Positions 1 to 11,216 of a DNA stretch of 64,000 nt are shown piece after piece; position 1 is the stretch's first letter; each line of letters starts with the position of its first letter. The stretch comes from Misgurnus anguillicaudatus. Taxonomy: Eukaryota; Chordata; Actinopteri; Cypriniformes; Cobitidae. The notes under the pieces were generated by a model. That model made no database searches. It worked only from the letters and a program-made list of their open reading frames with translations, and was not told where the DNA came from. The stretch spans positions 30,227,001 to 30,291,000 of the forward strand of contig NC_073348.2 in assembly GCF_027580225.2 (NCBI RefSeq), written 5' to 3'. A program made the translations under genes and the position numbers.

Positions 1-1
1 A

Positions 2-226
2 CAACTCTTTATCCAGATCCTTGTAATCTCTAGTGTGGACTACTGTAATGCTCTCCTTGCTGGTCTTCCTGCAATCATCGGCAATCGACTCCAATTGGTT
101 CAGAACGCAGCAGCTCGGCTCATCTTCCAGGAGCCCAAAAGAGTTCATGTGACGCCCCTCTTCATCTCTCTCCACTGGCTATACCGTTTGAAGCCTGTAT
201 CAGGTTTAAGTTTCTACAGTTTGCTT
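2..226 (+). pseudogene. LINE reverse transcriptase fragment (C-terminal end)
   Basis: The frame that is open from the window edge reads a peptide with DYCNALLAGLP, LQLVQNAAARLI, HVTPLF and SLHWL. This spacing is characteristic of the C-terminal part of reverse transcriptases of CR1/L2/Rex-type non-LTR retrotransposons, where the last motif normally continues as LHWLPV followed by RI.FK. Here the Pro-Val after LHWL is lost and the frame shifts (bases near 180-195), so the RT is broken. The 5' part lies outside the window or is missing. Family assignment below LINE level is not possible from this length. Confidence 0.8.
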
Positions 227-504
227 GCTGAACCATCACTGGCTCTGTAAATGTAAATGTTTTTGTTGTGTGGTACGATAAGGTTGGACACAACTCGTCT
301 CAACTTTCTTTACTTTGGCTCGATTTAATTTTCCACTGCAGTTTACACTGTAAAATTTGAAAGCTAGATTAACTTAAAAAATTACTTTAGTTGCTAACTC
401 CTAAATCTCCAACTTAAATGTTCTCATTGTAAGTGAAAAATATAAGATGAAACAGCCTAAATCTTAAAGTGTTACCAGTTAAGATTCTTTGTTTTATGTT
501 TTTC
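227..504. other. unassigned AT-rich stretch
   Basis: AT-rich DNA between the LINE scrap and a hairpin-family copy. No coding signal or clear repeat was recognised. Confidence 0.4.
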
Positions 505-893
505 ACACTTTGTGGGCTGTTTTGGGTGTGTCCTTTAAAATGCAAATGAGCTGATGAAATTCAAACACTGATCACAATGATGGTGATTTGTTGCAATTGA
601 AACTGTCAATTATTTTCTCTCTCCCTCTTTCTCTCTGCACTAAATGGCAGTGCTGTGGTTGGATAGTGCAGATTAAGGGGCGGTTTTATTTTAATAAGAT
701 ATCCTTAGGACATCATAAGGAGAGCCAAATTTCAATGACCTAATTTTTCACGTTCTTGCAGAGAATGGTTTACCAAAACTAAGTTACTGGGTTGATCTTT
801 TTTCACATTTTCTATGTTGATAAAAGCTCTGGGAACCCATTTATAACACTAAAACATGGAAAAAGTCAGATTTTCATTCCATAGCTCCTTTAA
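505..893 (-). mobile_element. TTAA-bounded non-autonomous element, family D, truncated copy
   Basis: Read on the minus strand, this matches the elements at 3407-3870 and 43829-44273. Shared blocks include the terminal CTCCTTTAA (CCCCTTTAA in the others), the tract ATGGAAAAAGTCAGATTTTCA, the CATCATAAGGAGAGCCAAATTTCAATGACC block and the ATGCAAATGAGCTGATG block. The other terminus is missing or too diverged to place. No transposase is encoded. Confidence 0.7.
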
Positions 894-1429
894 ATACTGT
901 GTGCTTACAACCTCTCTAGTACAAGGAAATGTCAGAACCGCACATATTACAAGCTCATGTGCGAAGAAGAGCCTGAATCATGGGCATTACAGAATGAGTC
1001 CATGACGCACGCATTCAGGTCCGAGCAAGAGTCCAAGACGTGCCCATTAAGTCTTGGTGCGTGCGAGAAAGAATCCGCGTCCATTGCAAGCTCTCTCGCG
1101 CAAAGTGAAACCCACAAACCCCTTTCATGCGAGGAAAAGCACGCAGTGTGCATGTTAATGTGAAACTATGATGATGATTATAATAACCATCGGCAACTAT
1201 CGTCATGAATGCATGCTATTGGGGATATGTCTGACGATCGTCGATACACGATATTATCGTTTATCAGCACAACCCTAGCCCCCACACCACTAGGGGCCCC
1301 CCTTGATCTCAAAATCATTTAAATACCATTATACCAAATCAAAATGTGTAAATAAAATGCTATAATTTTAATGATTTGCAAACATGCAAATTTTTAAAAA
1401 TAGTTAATGATTTCTTTAATTACTTGAAA
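894..1429. other. mostly unassigned; short hAT-like scrap
   Basis: At about 1215-1280 the sequence resembles the end of widespread fish hAT-type repeats (CGATACACGATATTATCG followed by CACAACCCTAG). The rest, including short open frames on both strands at 947-1206, shows no recognisable protein. Confidence 0.35.
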
Positions 1430-1980
1430 ATAAAAAATTGCGATTTTCTAGGCAGATATGGCTAGGAACTATACTCTCAAACTGGCGTAATAATCAAGGA
1501 CTTTGCAGCTTTAAAATGGCTGCCGGGGGCGTAGTGATATTACGCACTGACCGAAAATAGTCCCCTTTGGTTACTTTCAATGGCAGGGGACTATTTTCGG
1601 TCAGTGTGTAATATCACTACGCCTGCTGCAGCCATGTTACATCAGCAAAGTCCTTCATTATTACGCCAAAATGAGAGTATAGTTCCTAGCAATATCTCCG
1701 TAGAAAATCACAACTTTTAATTTTCCCCCAGTCTTAGTACGCGATGTAACTACAAAAGACTCAAGTTTTAAATACGAAAAATATCGAAACTCTTTGGTCC
1801 TTTTTTAGCGCGATGCTAATGGTCTAATCAGATTCAATGGATTGTGCTAAGCTATGCTAAAAGTGCTAGCGCCAGACACGGAGATCAGCTGAATGGATTT
1901 CAAAACGGTAAAAATAAAATGTTTTACTCTAGGGGAGCTGGGAAATGAGCATATTTTCAAAAAAGTGGAGTGTCCCTTTT
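1430..1980. mobile_element. hairpin MITE, family B, 5'-truncated copy
   Basis: An inverted repeat is centred near 1577. GACCGAAAATAGTCCCC at about 1550 is mirrored by GGGGACTATTTTCGGTC at about 1586, and the arms extend out to TCTAGGCAGATATGG and to CCTAGCAATATCTCC. The 3' part, ending in AAAAGTGGAGTGTCCCTTTT, is the partner of the terminus seen at 50271. The outer part of the left arm is missing. It is a non-coding foldback element. Confidence 0.8.
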
Positions 1981-3406
1981 AGAGGTAGTACTTGATATTT
2001 TTGTAATGTTATAAACTTGATAATGGGCATTTTTTTCAGATCCAAGTCCCTAATACACAGTTTTGTGTTGAGAGTTCAGTGTGGTAATATTTAAAGCAGA
2101 TATCTCATGATCATATCCCGTTTCTCAGAAAAAGTTCTCGTATTAACATTGAGCCCTACTGAACAATCAGATACTGAGATATCCGCAGCAGAGCAGAAGA
2201 GAAGAATAAACCAGAGAGGTCTGAATAGACTGTTGCTCAGGAAAAAAATAAGCTTCTCGCTGATAAGATTGAGAGGGTGCTAATTTGATTTCACAGCGAG
2301 CTGCTCAACATTATCTGTCTAATTCCACTTTACTTTACCTTACATCAACATTCCCTTGTCTCTCATTAATGCCTAATCATTTGAGCCACCATCACAGAGC
2401 CAGGCAGGAGCACGGGGTGCTGTCAGAATGAATGACCATCCAGACAATTCGAAGACCTAGGATTAATCAGTGTTTTGATATTTCAGTATTAATTTGCATT
2501 GCTAGAATGGACTCGTACTCTTGTTTGATTTATTTTCCGCTGAAAGGAGCTCGCGTCCACCTGAATAACGGGATGAAAGACAGGATGCCTCTGTTGGAGA
2601 GAGTATTAGTGGCAGATGTTTGTCAATTATTTCGGTCTGAGCTTCTGTCGTGGCGTAATGACACTGTGGCAGCTCTTTGGCCAGGCCACACACTAAATGG
2701 GCCAGTACCTTGTCATCTCTCAAATAATTTCTTCAGGCCGGACCCATTAACCGTAAAGAAGAAAGACGGCGATACAAAGGTAATGGAATAAAAACAGAAG
2801 ACCACAGGGCAGTTATCACTATCCCATATTTTTCTTTGGAGCATAGTGTCTCCCCTCGAACATCTCTAATATCATGTTTTCCTTCATGGTTCTTTCTGTA
2901 AATGTGGCCCCCCAGTGCACTCATTTCCCTGACTGTGAAAGTAGTATTGTTGTTTTGGAGAAATTGCATGTTGTCAATATGCATTTGTCCCTTTGAGAGC
3001 AGAGATGGACCACTTGTGCCGTTCAAATGTGCCAAATTGCACAAACCCGAAACGACAAACTGTGACAGCGAAAATAAGTCTGTTGGTCTGAGCCTTATTG
3101 TCTACAGCATACGGGTTTGTCGGGCTTTTTGTTTGAGAAAATAATCTCTTGTCCTTCACTGTCGATTGAAATAAGCAAGTGGGCTGATTTGAATCGAGAA
3201 CGTTTGAAAGCATACATCAATACTTCGGAACTAGTATTGTACTCTGATTTTCGCTAGCTTTGTGCTGGATGTCTGTTTGAGGAGTATTTCTCTTAGAAAC
3301 TGAAAGTTACAGTATATCTGCTTATATAAAACTGTTCGTTCCAGTCCTTGATTCTGATGTTTTGTTTATGATATGTATTACTGTGCAGCACCCCTAGCAA
3401 CGACCC
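1981..3406. other. unique non-coding sequence
   Basis: Mixed-composition DNA with no repeat signature recognised, and only short open frames (up to 119 codons at 2432-2791) lacking domain-like features. It is likely intronic, and the stretch at about 2380-2760 is a candidate for conservation testing. Confidence 0.4.
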
Positions 3407-3870
3407 TTAAAGGGGACATATCATGAAAATCTGACTCTTTCCATGTTTAAGTGCTATAATTGGGTCCGCGGTGCTTCTATCAACCTAGAAAATGTGAAAA
3501 ATAACAACTCCAGTAACTCTCTGCAAGCATGTGAAACAATAGGTCATTGAAATTTGGCTCCCCTTGTGATGTCAGAAGGGGATCTTATTATAATAATACC
3601 GCCTCTTTATCTGCACTATCCAACTCTAAAAGAGAGAACAGTTTCAATTTCAACAAACCACCAACATGGCGATCAGTGTTTGCAATTCATCATCTCATTT
3701 GCATTTTAGAACACACCAAAAATGGCACATTTTGGCTCACACCTACAAAGTGGCAATTTCAACATGTTGTAATAAATTATAATTTTTTTAGCTAAAACAC
3801 ATAATGTACTTTGGGGACACCAAATATTTATTTGACATCTTAAAAAATTATTTTGAAATGTCCCCTTTAA
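3407..3870 (+). mobile_element. TTAA-bounded non-autonomous element, family D, full length
   Basis: It starts TTAAAGGGGACATATCATG and ends GAAATGTCCCCTTTAA, so both ends carry TTAA next to AAAGGGGACAT-type terminal inverted repeats. The interior is shared with the copies at 505-893 and 43829-44273. The TTAA target suggests a piggyBac- or Kolobok-type mobiliser. No coding capacity. Confidence 0.8.
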
Positions 3871-3879
3871 GTCATACCT

Positions 3880-4470
3880 TTAAAGGGGTGGTTCAATGGT
3901 ATTTCATCATTATGACTTATTAACACAGTTATAGAGTTGTTTCCTCATGCTAAACGTAGGCAAAGTGTCAAAAAAGCAGTTGGGCGTGTTACAGAGTATT
4001 TCTGTGCCGAATGCACTTCGCCAGGGTTCGTACAAGTTTCGGAAAGTTTTTTTTCCGATTACGGGTCCAGCAGTTTCAGGGGTTTCTATACGTATCACTT
4101 CTTTTAATGGGCACTTCCCCGGCAAACCCAACCACCCGTCAATCAGCGGGAGACACTAGAACTTGCAAACATCACATCACGTGACACAGCTTTGTTTAAT
4201 TTTAAAACTCATCAATGGAACGAAAGAAAAAGTTTGTTTTTGGATGTAAGGAGAATAAATCCAGCCTTATGGAAACAATAGATATAGTTTATTATCCGGG
4301 TAGCAGCGGAGTTTTGCGAATTGCGTGTGTGTTTGATGCGCTGGATTTCATTGAAAAGTCCCAACCGGGTCATGAGTTGAATACTTCTGTCTTATGTTGG
4401 AAATAGGTGTGTGCATATTATATAAATGACACGAACATGTAGTAAATCATAAGTTAAACAGTGTTGTATA
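3880..4470 (+). mobile_element. possible DNA-transposon fragment
   Basis: It begins TTTAAAGGGGTGGTTCAATGG, only ten bases after the previous element, which looks like a TTAA-flanked transposon terminus. Two short open frames follow (3947-4159 and 4215-4406). The second reads basic and Lys-rich at its start but matches no family I recognise. The 3' end could not be placed, so the boundary is approximate. Confidence 0.4.
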
Positions 4471-6533
4471 GTGTTGCATGACTCGTACTTGCTCCTCCCG
4501 CGGTAGTAACTCCTCCTTCTTCATTTTTTCATACGTTATCGGAAATATTCGGTAAAGCTAATCTTTCTTTTATAAATCTGATTAAACTAAAGACTCTTCG
4601 GAGATATAAAGGATGTAATACTACTCTATAGGTACTCCAGATTAACATCAGAAATGCAGAAACAGCGTGTGTTATGTGAGCTTTATGTGTAAATAATTAT
4701 GCAAATCCATTTATGTTGAGGTTACTTGCTAAGTGCCTTTTACATGAAATAAAAATCTTACTCAGTAAACAAATCTCTGTGTGTCTATTTTATCCTTACA
4801 AGACAATTTCTTTCATAATAACAAACAATAAGAAACATCAGCTCCTTAGAGGGCTTACTTTTTAAAGCTTCAGTACAAATTTAACATGGACACGTGCAAA
4901 TATTTAAACAGACAGCCAGGAAGAACACATTACCCAGCACAGTTAGCTCACACCCCCCTATCGTTCTTAAAACACATCACCACAGCAAAACGTGCTCCTA
5001 AAACTGGATATTTTGCCCACACATGCCTATTAAAATTCCTGTCTGCAGTTTATTTTATCAGCTGGACCCAACATTAGATGTTTGATTCCTTGCGTCCCCA
5101 GAGAACCTATAGGTGAGCTATGTATGCTTTCAGCATATCGCTGTTATTTTTTACTTATTGCATCAGTGTGGTAAGCACTTCAGGGCTTGCTAGCACAGGT
5201 GTGTGGTTTATAGACTGGTCTGGCACCTGCGTGCCCGCTTTGTGCATCTGGACCACCGCCAAAGACATTAGAGGTGGGAGACAGGTTTCACTGAATTAGG
5301 TGCTTAGAGGTCTAAACTGCTCCTCTGCAGAGCAAGGTTAACAAAGTCAAGTGTATGTGCTTGAACACACACAAAAACACTAAGGCTAGGTTTACACCAC
5401 AATAATGCAGTAAAAAACTGAAAAGTTTATCTTTTGTGTTTTATTAAAACTTCATGTACTTACAACAACACTGTTGAAAAGGTTTGCATTGCATACAGGG
5501 ATTCCCAAATATACATTAGTATTATGTATGCCAGGCAAGTAGATGGCGATGGCTCAGATTTTGTAGTTTACACAGAGACGACAAGGCATCGTGTAAAGTC
5601 AAATCGCATAAAAACTTTTGGTTTTGGTTGAAAACGCTGTTATATAAACACACATCTGACACTCAGTATGTTTACACAAATATGCAAATGAGCGTATGCA
5701 ACTTTATAGTTCCTGCTAACGAATATAAACACACATGGAAAGATAATGTTTACAGATGTGCGCACAAAAAGGTGAAATTTTCTGCAGCAAACATTTAATC
5801 GCAGACCTGGCTTGATATTCTAACCGAATGCACGAAGGCAAGTAAATTGCCTCTTTGATTCCTACAGCTAAGGACAAAGTTCATTACCCTATTAAAGAGC
5901 AAGCATATGTTTTTCTGTTCAGCGTTCCAATTGAGCGGCCAATCATTCACTCCCTTCTATTACATCCATAATCAATGTTATGCGTAGATATAGACCATCA
6001 TCATTTGCTTCCCTTCATTTGCTTGAATAAAAGGACTCTGGAGGCATGGCTATTTTCGGTGCCGGCAGGACCGGGTTCGATGCGCAAAGTGAAGTAATTT
6101 ACAAGAAGAATTTCCATACTGTTTATTTCTCAGGGGAGGCTGTGTCATTAAAGAAGCAAGATGTTCACAGTTTGTCTGATAAAGAGACAAATGGCTGTTT
6201 AAAACATGCTATCTCACACTGACTTAAATTGAGCTTGGATGACAGACTCTTTTAATTGTTTTAGGGAGTCATATTTAATTCATTACAGGGTCATGGCAAA
6301 TCATTATCAATTTTATTATTAACGAGACATATTTTACTGCTTTAGTTTCATGTCTATTAACTTTTTCTTTTTTAGTTTACCTAAATGGTCCTGTAGGTGG
6401 ATTGTATGAGAGTATCTGAGAGTATCTTGCATGAGATACAGTAGATATATGTATGTTTGTATTTGTAGTGTTTTTGTAAAGTGTACGGAATGTGTTAAGA
6501 ATTTATATGACTCAGGGACCACACAGATGTTGT
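4471..6533. other. unique non-coding sequence
   Basis: No repeat boundaries or protein-like frames were recognised. The subregion at about 5800-6330 reads as non-repetitive, balanced-composition DNA and could contain conserved intronic elements. Confidence 0.4.
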
Positions 6534-6708
6534 GGGGTCTCATTTATAAAACTGTGCGTAGGGTCCTTACTAAAAGTCTACGTACGCACAAAAGCCAATA
6601 ATGGCATACGGCAAAATATTACAGCTTATAAAACAAAGCAATGTTCCCTGGCATACGCACGTTTTGAGCCCCATTTTGTGCATATGCACGCTTTATAAAT
6701 GAGTCCCT
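6534..6708. mobile_element. short hairpin MITE
   Basis: The left end GGGGTCTCATTTATAAA is mirrored by TTTATAAATGAGTCCC at the right end, enclosing about 140 bases with internal inverted matches such as GTACGCACA and GCATACGCACG. It directly abuts the minisatellite that follows. Confidence 0.7.
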
Positions 6709-8530
6709 GGGCCAAATAAACAATTTAAGTCATTTTACAGTGTGCTAGCCAGACCTGGGCCAAACAGACAATTTAAGTCATTTTACAGTGTGCTAGCCAG
6801 ACCTGGGCCAAATAGACAATTTAAGTCACTTTACAGTGTGCTAGCCAGACCTGGGCCAAATAAACAATTTAAGTCACTTTACAGTGTGCTAGCCAGACCT
6901 GGGCCAAAATTGGCAATTTAAGTCACTTTACAGTGTGCTAGCCAGACCTGGGCCGAATAGACAGTTTAAGTCACGTTACAGTGTGCTAGCCAGACCTGGG
7001 CCAAAATTGGCAATTTAAGTCACTTTACAGTGTGCTAGCCAGACCTGGGCCAAAATTGGCAATTTAAGTCACTTTACAGTGTGCTAGCCAGACCTGGGCC
7101 AAAATTGGCAATTTAAGTCACTTTACAGTGTGCTAAGCAGACCTTGGCCAAATAAACATTTTAAGTCACTTTACAGTGTGCTAGCCAGACCTGGGCCAAA
7201 TAAACAAGTTAAGTCGCTTTACAGTGTGCTAGCCAGACCTGGGCCAAATAGACAATTTAAGTCACTTTACAGTGTGCTAGCCAGACCTGGGCCAAATAGA
7301 CAAATTATGTCGCTTTACAGTGTGCTAGCCAGACATGGGCCAAATAGACAATTTAAGTCGCTTTACAGTGTGCTAGCCAGACCTGGGCCAAATAAACAAT
7401 TTAAGTCACTTTACAGTGTACTAGCCAGACCTGGGCCAAATAGACAATTTAAGTCACTTTACAGTGTGCCAGCCAGACCTGGGCCAAATAGACAATTTAA
7501 GTCACTTTACAGTGTACTAGCCAGACCTGGGCCAAATAGACAATTTAAGTCGCTTTACAGTGTGTTAGCCAGACCTGGGCCAAATAGACAATTTAAGTCA
7601 CTTTACAGTGTACTAGCCAGACCTGGGCCGAATAGACAGTTTAAGTCATGTTACAGTGTGCTAGCCAGACCTGGGCCGAATAGACAGTTTAAGTCACGTT
7701 ACAGTGTGCTAGCCAGACCTGGGCCGAATAGACAATTTAAGTCACGTTACAGTGTGCTAGCCAGACCTGGGCCGAATAGACAGTTTAAGTCACGTTGGCT
7801 GAATAGACAGATTAAGTCATGTTACTAGTGTGCTAGCCAGACCTGGTTCGAATAGACAATTTAAGTCACGTTACAGTGTGCTAGCCAGACCTGGGCTGAA
7901 TAAACAGTTTAAGTCACTCTACAGTGTGCTAGCCAGACCTTGGCCGAATAAACAGTTTAAGTCACTCTACAGTGTGCTAGCCAGACCTGGGCCAAATAAA
8001 CAGTTTAAGTCACTCTACAGTGTGCTAGCTAGACCTGGGCCGAATAGACAGTTTAAGTCACGTTACAGTGTGCTAGCCAGACCTGGGCCGAATAGACAAT
8101 TTAAGTCACGTTACAGTGTGCTAGCCAGACCTGGGCCGAATAGACAGTTTAAGTCACGTTGCTGAATAGACAGTTTAAGTCATGTTACTAGTGTGCTAGC
8201 CAGACCTGGTTCGAATAGACAATTTAAGTCACGTTACAGTGTGCTAGCCAGACCTGGGCTGAATAGACAGTTTAAGTCACTTTACAGTGTGCTAGCCAGA
8301 CCTGGGCCGAATAGACAGTTTAAGTCACTTTACAGTGTGCTAGCCAGACCTGGGCCAAACAGACAATTTAAGTCACTTTACAGTGTGCTAGCCAGACCTG
8401 GGCCAAATAGACAATTTAAGTCACTTTACAGTGTGCTAGCCAGACCTGGGCCAAATAGACAATTTAAGTCACTTTACAGTGTGCTAGCCAGACCTGGGCC
8501 AAATAAACAATTTAGGGCACTTTAAAGTGT
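6709..8530 (+). repeat. 48-bp minisatellite array (about 38 units)
   Basis: A 48-base unit is repeated head to tail. A typical unit contains CTAGCCAGACCTGGGCC, then AATAGACAATTTAAGTCACT and TTACAGTGTG. Because 48 is divisible by three, one frame stays open over most of the array, giving a 16-residue period (SVLARPGPNRQFKSLY) in stretches at 7130-7828, 7830-8165 and 8193-8525. Short, defective units near 7795-7825 and 8158-8190 break the frame. I see no start context, splice pattern or known protein, so this is best called a minisatellite rather than a gene. Confidence 0.95.
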
Positions 8531-8751
8531 GCTCGCCAGATCTGTGCCAAGTCAGTATGTAAGAGCTATTTTACCGGGTGTGGTCCACAACTGGCCCAGA
8601 TTTAATAGTTTGATCCAATTTTTAGTGTGTGAGCCAGTTTTGGGCTGGGGACCCAGCTAGAACAGGGTCAGAACTCAAGCATGTATGTGGCCCAGTGGTG
8701 GGCCAGGCAGATTTTGCTATCTGGGGAGCCATTAAACTCCAACTATCGGTG
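8531..8751. other. flank of the minisatellite
   Basis: It has scattered similarity to the unit (TGGCCCAGA, GAGCCAGTTTTGGGCTGGG, GTGGGCCAGGC), suggesting the ancestral sequence from which the array expanded. Otherwise unassigned. Confidence 0.45.
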
Positions 8752-8882
8752 GAACAGTTGCATCACAGCAAGAAGGTCCCCGGACGAGCATTGACTGGGC
8801 CAGGTGATTGTTTTGTGTGGAGTTTGTTCGCCCTGTGGGTACAGTGGTTTTCTCCCACAGTCCAAAGACACACAGGTTAAGT
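8752..8882 (+). repeat. SINE-like fragment (tRNA-derived family of fish)
   Basis: It contains CATCACAGCAAGAAGGTCCC, then a degenerate B-box region, CTGGGCCAGGTGATTGT, GTGTGGAGTTTG and CACAGTCCAAAGACACACAG. These blocks occur in this order in a very common fish SINE family (from knowledge). The 5' A-box end is not recognisable. Confidence 0.6.
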
Positions 8883-10215
8883 GAAATAGACATGCCCTTA
8901 TTTATGCAGAACTTTAAGGCTTACTACAATTTAAACGGATGAGTTACAAAAATGAATTCCCCTCAAAGTTGTCATTAGCCATAAAAACAAAATCTCTTTT
9001 TGTACCAGGCTGTAAACATATTATTTTCTGATGTAAATTTGGGCATTTTAACATGGGGGTCTAGGGGAATTGACTTCTATTTGGAGCCAGCCTCCTGCAG
9101 CCAGTCAATGAATTGCAGTCACTTCCATATTGGCTTCATCAGAGAGATCGGAAGGTTGCCCCTCAATGTAATGTTCTCATTATTCCTATGTACTGTCCGG
9201 TTAATACAATAAATGCCAAAAGAAAAGAAAGCTGATAGACCTGTTGAGAAACACCTTACTTTATGGCTTTTCGGTGTGAGGTTCTGAGCAGCTGTTATTA
9301 AATCAAACACTGACGATGTAGAATAATGGACTATTGATTTTGCATTAATGGTAAAATTTCGAATCAGTCCTGAAAAGTCTCTACATCATCTGTTTTCTGT
9401 CAGTCACTCTCTTTACCCCTCACAGTAGCTCCAATTCCTCAACATTCACCCATCGAGCTCTTTAACTGTTAGTTGACGAGCTGCTGTGACCTTCTTTATC
9501 TTTTAAGCCATCGCTGTCTTTTGACAAGAAAGACTGGGGGAAAAAATGTGCTTTCTTTTTGGTGCTCAAGATCCAAGACTCTCGCATCCAACCAAATCAA
9601 GAATGTTTCAAAGTCTTTTGGTACCGTTTGACGCCACGTGTGACATTCCAGCACGGAAGCACCTGGAAGTAGGAATGCATGCTGTATTAAAACAGAGCCC
9701 TGTGGCTTTCCTAAGCAAATTGGAGCTTGGCGCTTTCAAGTTTGTCGAAAGTTCGTATGACTTTGAATCAATCTTGAAATCACAAAAGCCCTTAGGGTTC
9801 GAGAGACAAACTGTGTGTCTAAGCAGTGATGTTGAGGCGAAGCTCTCTGTGTGCTCTTTTAATCAACAAAGACTCCAGGAGAGAGACCTTGCTTGCCCCC
9901 CCAACCCCTCACCCCCGTATTTTTCATTATACATTAATAATGCAGTAATCAAAAACTGGAGGAGCCTTTGTATGCAGCCATTCAGTGCTGAATGCGTCTT
10001 TGACTAACATTACCTGCATTAAAAGTATAATATTATCCTTGCAAACAATCTGTTTAATCAGACTGTGTATGGCTACAGAGCTGCATGTTATCTACTGTTG
10101 ATTTCTCTCTGCATGTTTAGGTTTTAATTAAAATTTTAAATGTTATATTAATAAGTAGCTGCAGCATTCGATTTATGACAGAGTATTTCATTAGCGTGCA
10201 AATTTATTGTTTTTA
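8883..10215. other. unique non-coding sequence
   Basis: No repeat was recognised. A 153-codon open frame at 9546-10007 has no domain-like pattern and is judged spurious. The block at 9300-10080 reads as non-repetitive sequence and is a candidate for conserved intronic DNA. Confidence 0.4.
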
Positions 10216-10290
10216 CATTTACATTTATGCATTTGGCAGATGCTTTTTATCAAAGTGACTTGCAGTGCATTCAAGCTGTACACTTTTTTC
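10216..10290 (-). repeat. SINE/LINE 3' tail fragment
   Basis: CATTTACATTTATGCATTTG followed by GCAGATGCTTTTTATCAAAG and TGACTTGCAGTGCATTCAAG is the reverse complement of a tail motif that ends many fish SINEs. Related tail pieces are visible at 15330-15365, 16795-16820 and 28000-28042. Confidence 0.7.
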
Positions 10291-10542
10291 ATCAGTCCCT
10301 GCATCTGAAATTGCATAATGTGACAGTAGGTACTGAATTAGACGAAGGTACTCATTCACCATTAAAACAGTAGGTATGAATATGAAAAGTATGAAAAAAT
10401 TCTGACGTACTACATCTGCTATGTTAATAAATTACGTGACATACGTCGTCATAACAACTTTACATAACATAAGTCGTTAACTGCAATGATGTTAAACAAT
10501 GTGGTCCTGGTCAAGACAATCTCCTGAACTCCAAACTGAATG

Positions 10543-11216
10543 TCAGAATAGAAAAGAAAGGTGATTTAAGCCATTTTGAGCGTGGCATGGTTGTTGTTGC
10601 CAGACGGGCAGGTCTGAGTATTTCAAAATCTGCTCAGTTACTGGGATTTTTTACGCACAACCTTTTCTAGGGTATACAAAGAATGGTGTGAAAAGGGAAA
10701 AACAGTATGCCTTGTTGATGCTAGGTCAGAGGAGAATGGGCCGACTGATTCAAGCTATTAGAAGAGCAACTTTGACTGAAATAACCACTCGTTACAACCG
10801 AGGTATGCAGCAAAGCATTTGCGAAGCCACAACATGCACAACCAGGAAAAGAGGCTACAATTTGCACAAGCTCACCAAAATTGGACAGTTGAAGACTGGA
10901 AAAATGTTGCCTGGTCCGATGAGTCTCGATTTCTGTTCAGACATTCAGATGGTAGAGTCAGAATTTGGCGTAAACAAAATAAGAACATGGATCCATCATG
11001 CCTTGTTACCCATGTGCAGGCTGGTGGTGGTGGTGTAAAGGTGTGAGTGATGTTTTCTTGGCACACTTTAGGCCCCTTAGTGCTAATTAGGCATCGTTAA
11101 ATGCCACAGTCTACCTGAGCATTGTTTCTGACCATGTCCATCCCTTTATGACCACCATGTCCATCCTCTGAAGGCTACTTCCAGCAGGATAATGCCCCAT
11201 GTCACAAAGTTGGTTT
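10543..11216 (+). pseudogene. Tc1-like transposase relic
   Basis: The sequence matches the coding region of a fish Tc1-type DNA transposon. Translated pieces include LKREKQYALL near the start, GQRRMGRLIQAIRRATLTEI (the N-terminal helix-turn-helix region), then FAQAHQNWTVEDWKNVAWSD followed by ESRF. The last is the block around the first catalytic Asp of the DDE domain. It is broken: frames switch between about 10688-10860 and 10819-11046, a block between the HTH and DDE parts is deleted near 10850, and the match stops abruptly after CCCCATGTCACAAAG at about 11213. No terminal inverted repeats were found, so the copy is truncated at both ends and cannot encode an active enzyme. Confidence 0.85.

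Noticed and set aside
7130..8525. Repeat-peptide protein of 232, 111 and 110 residues
   Set aside because: The unit length of 48 bases passively keeps a frame open; start codons, splice context and known homology are missing.
9546..10007. 153-codon open frame
   Set aside because: No domain, no splice sites in a sensible arrangement and mixed composition; likely chance in unique intronic DNA.
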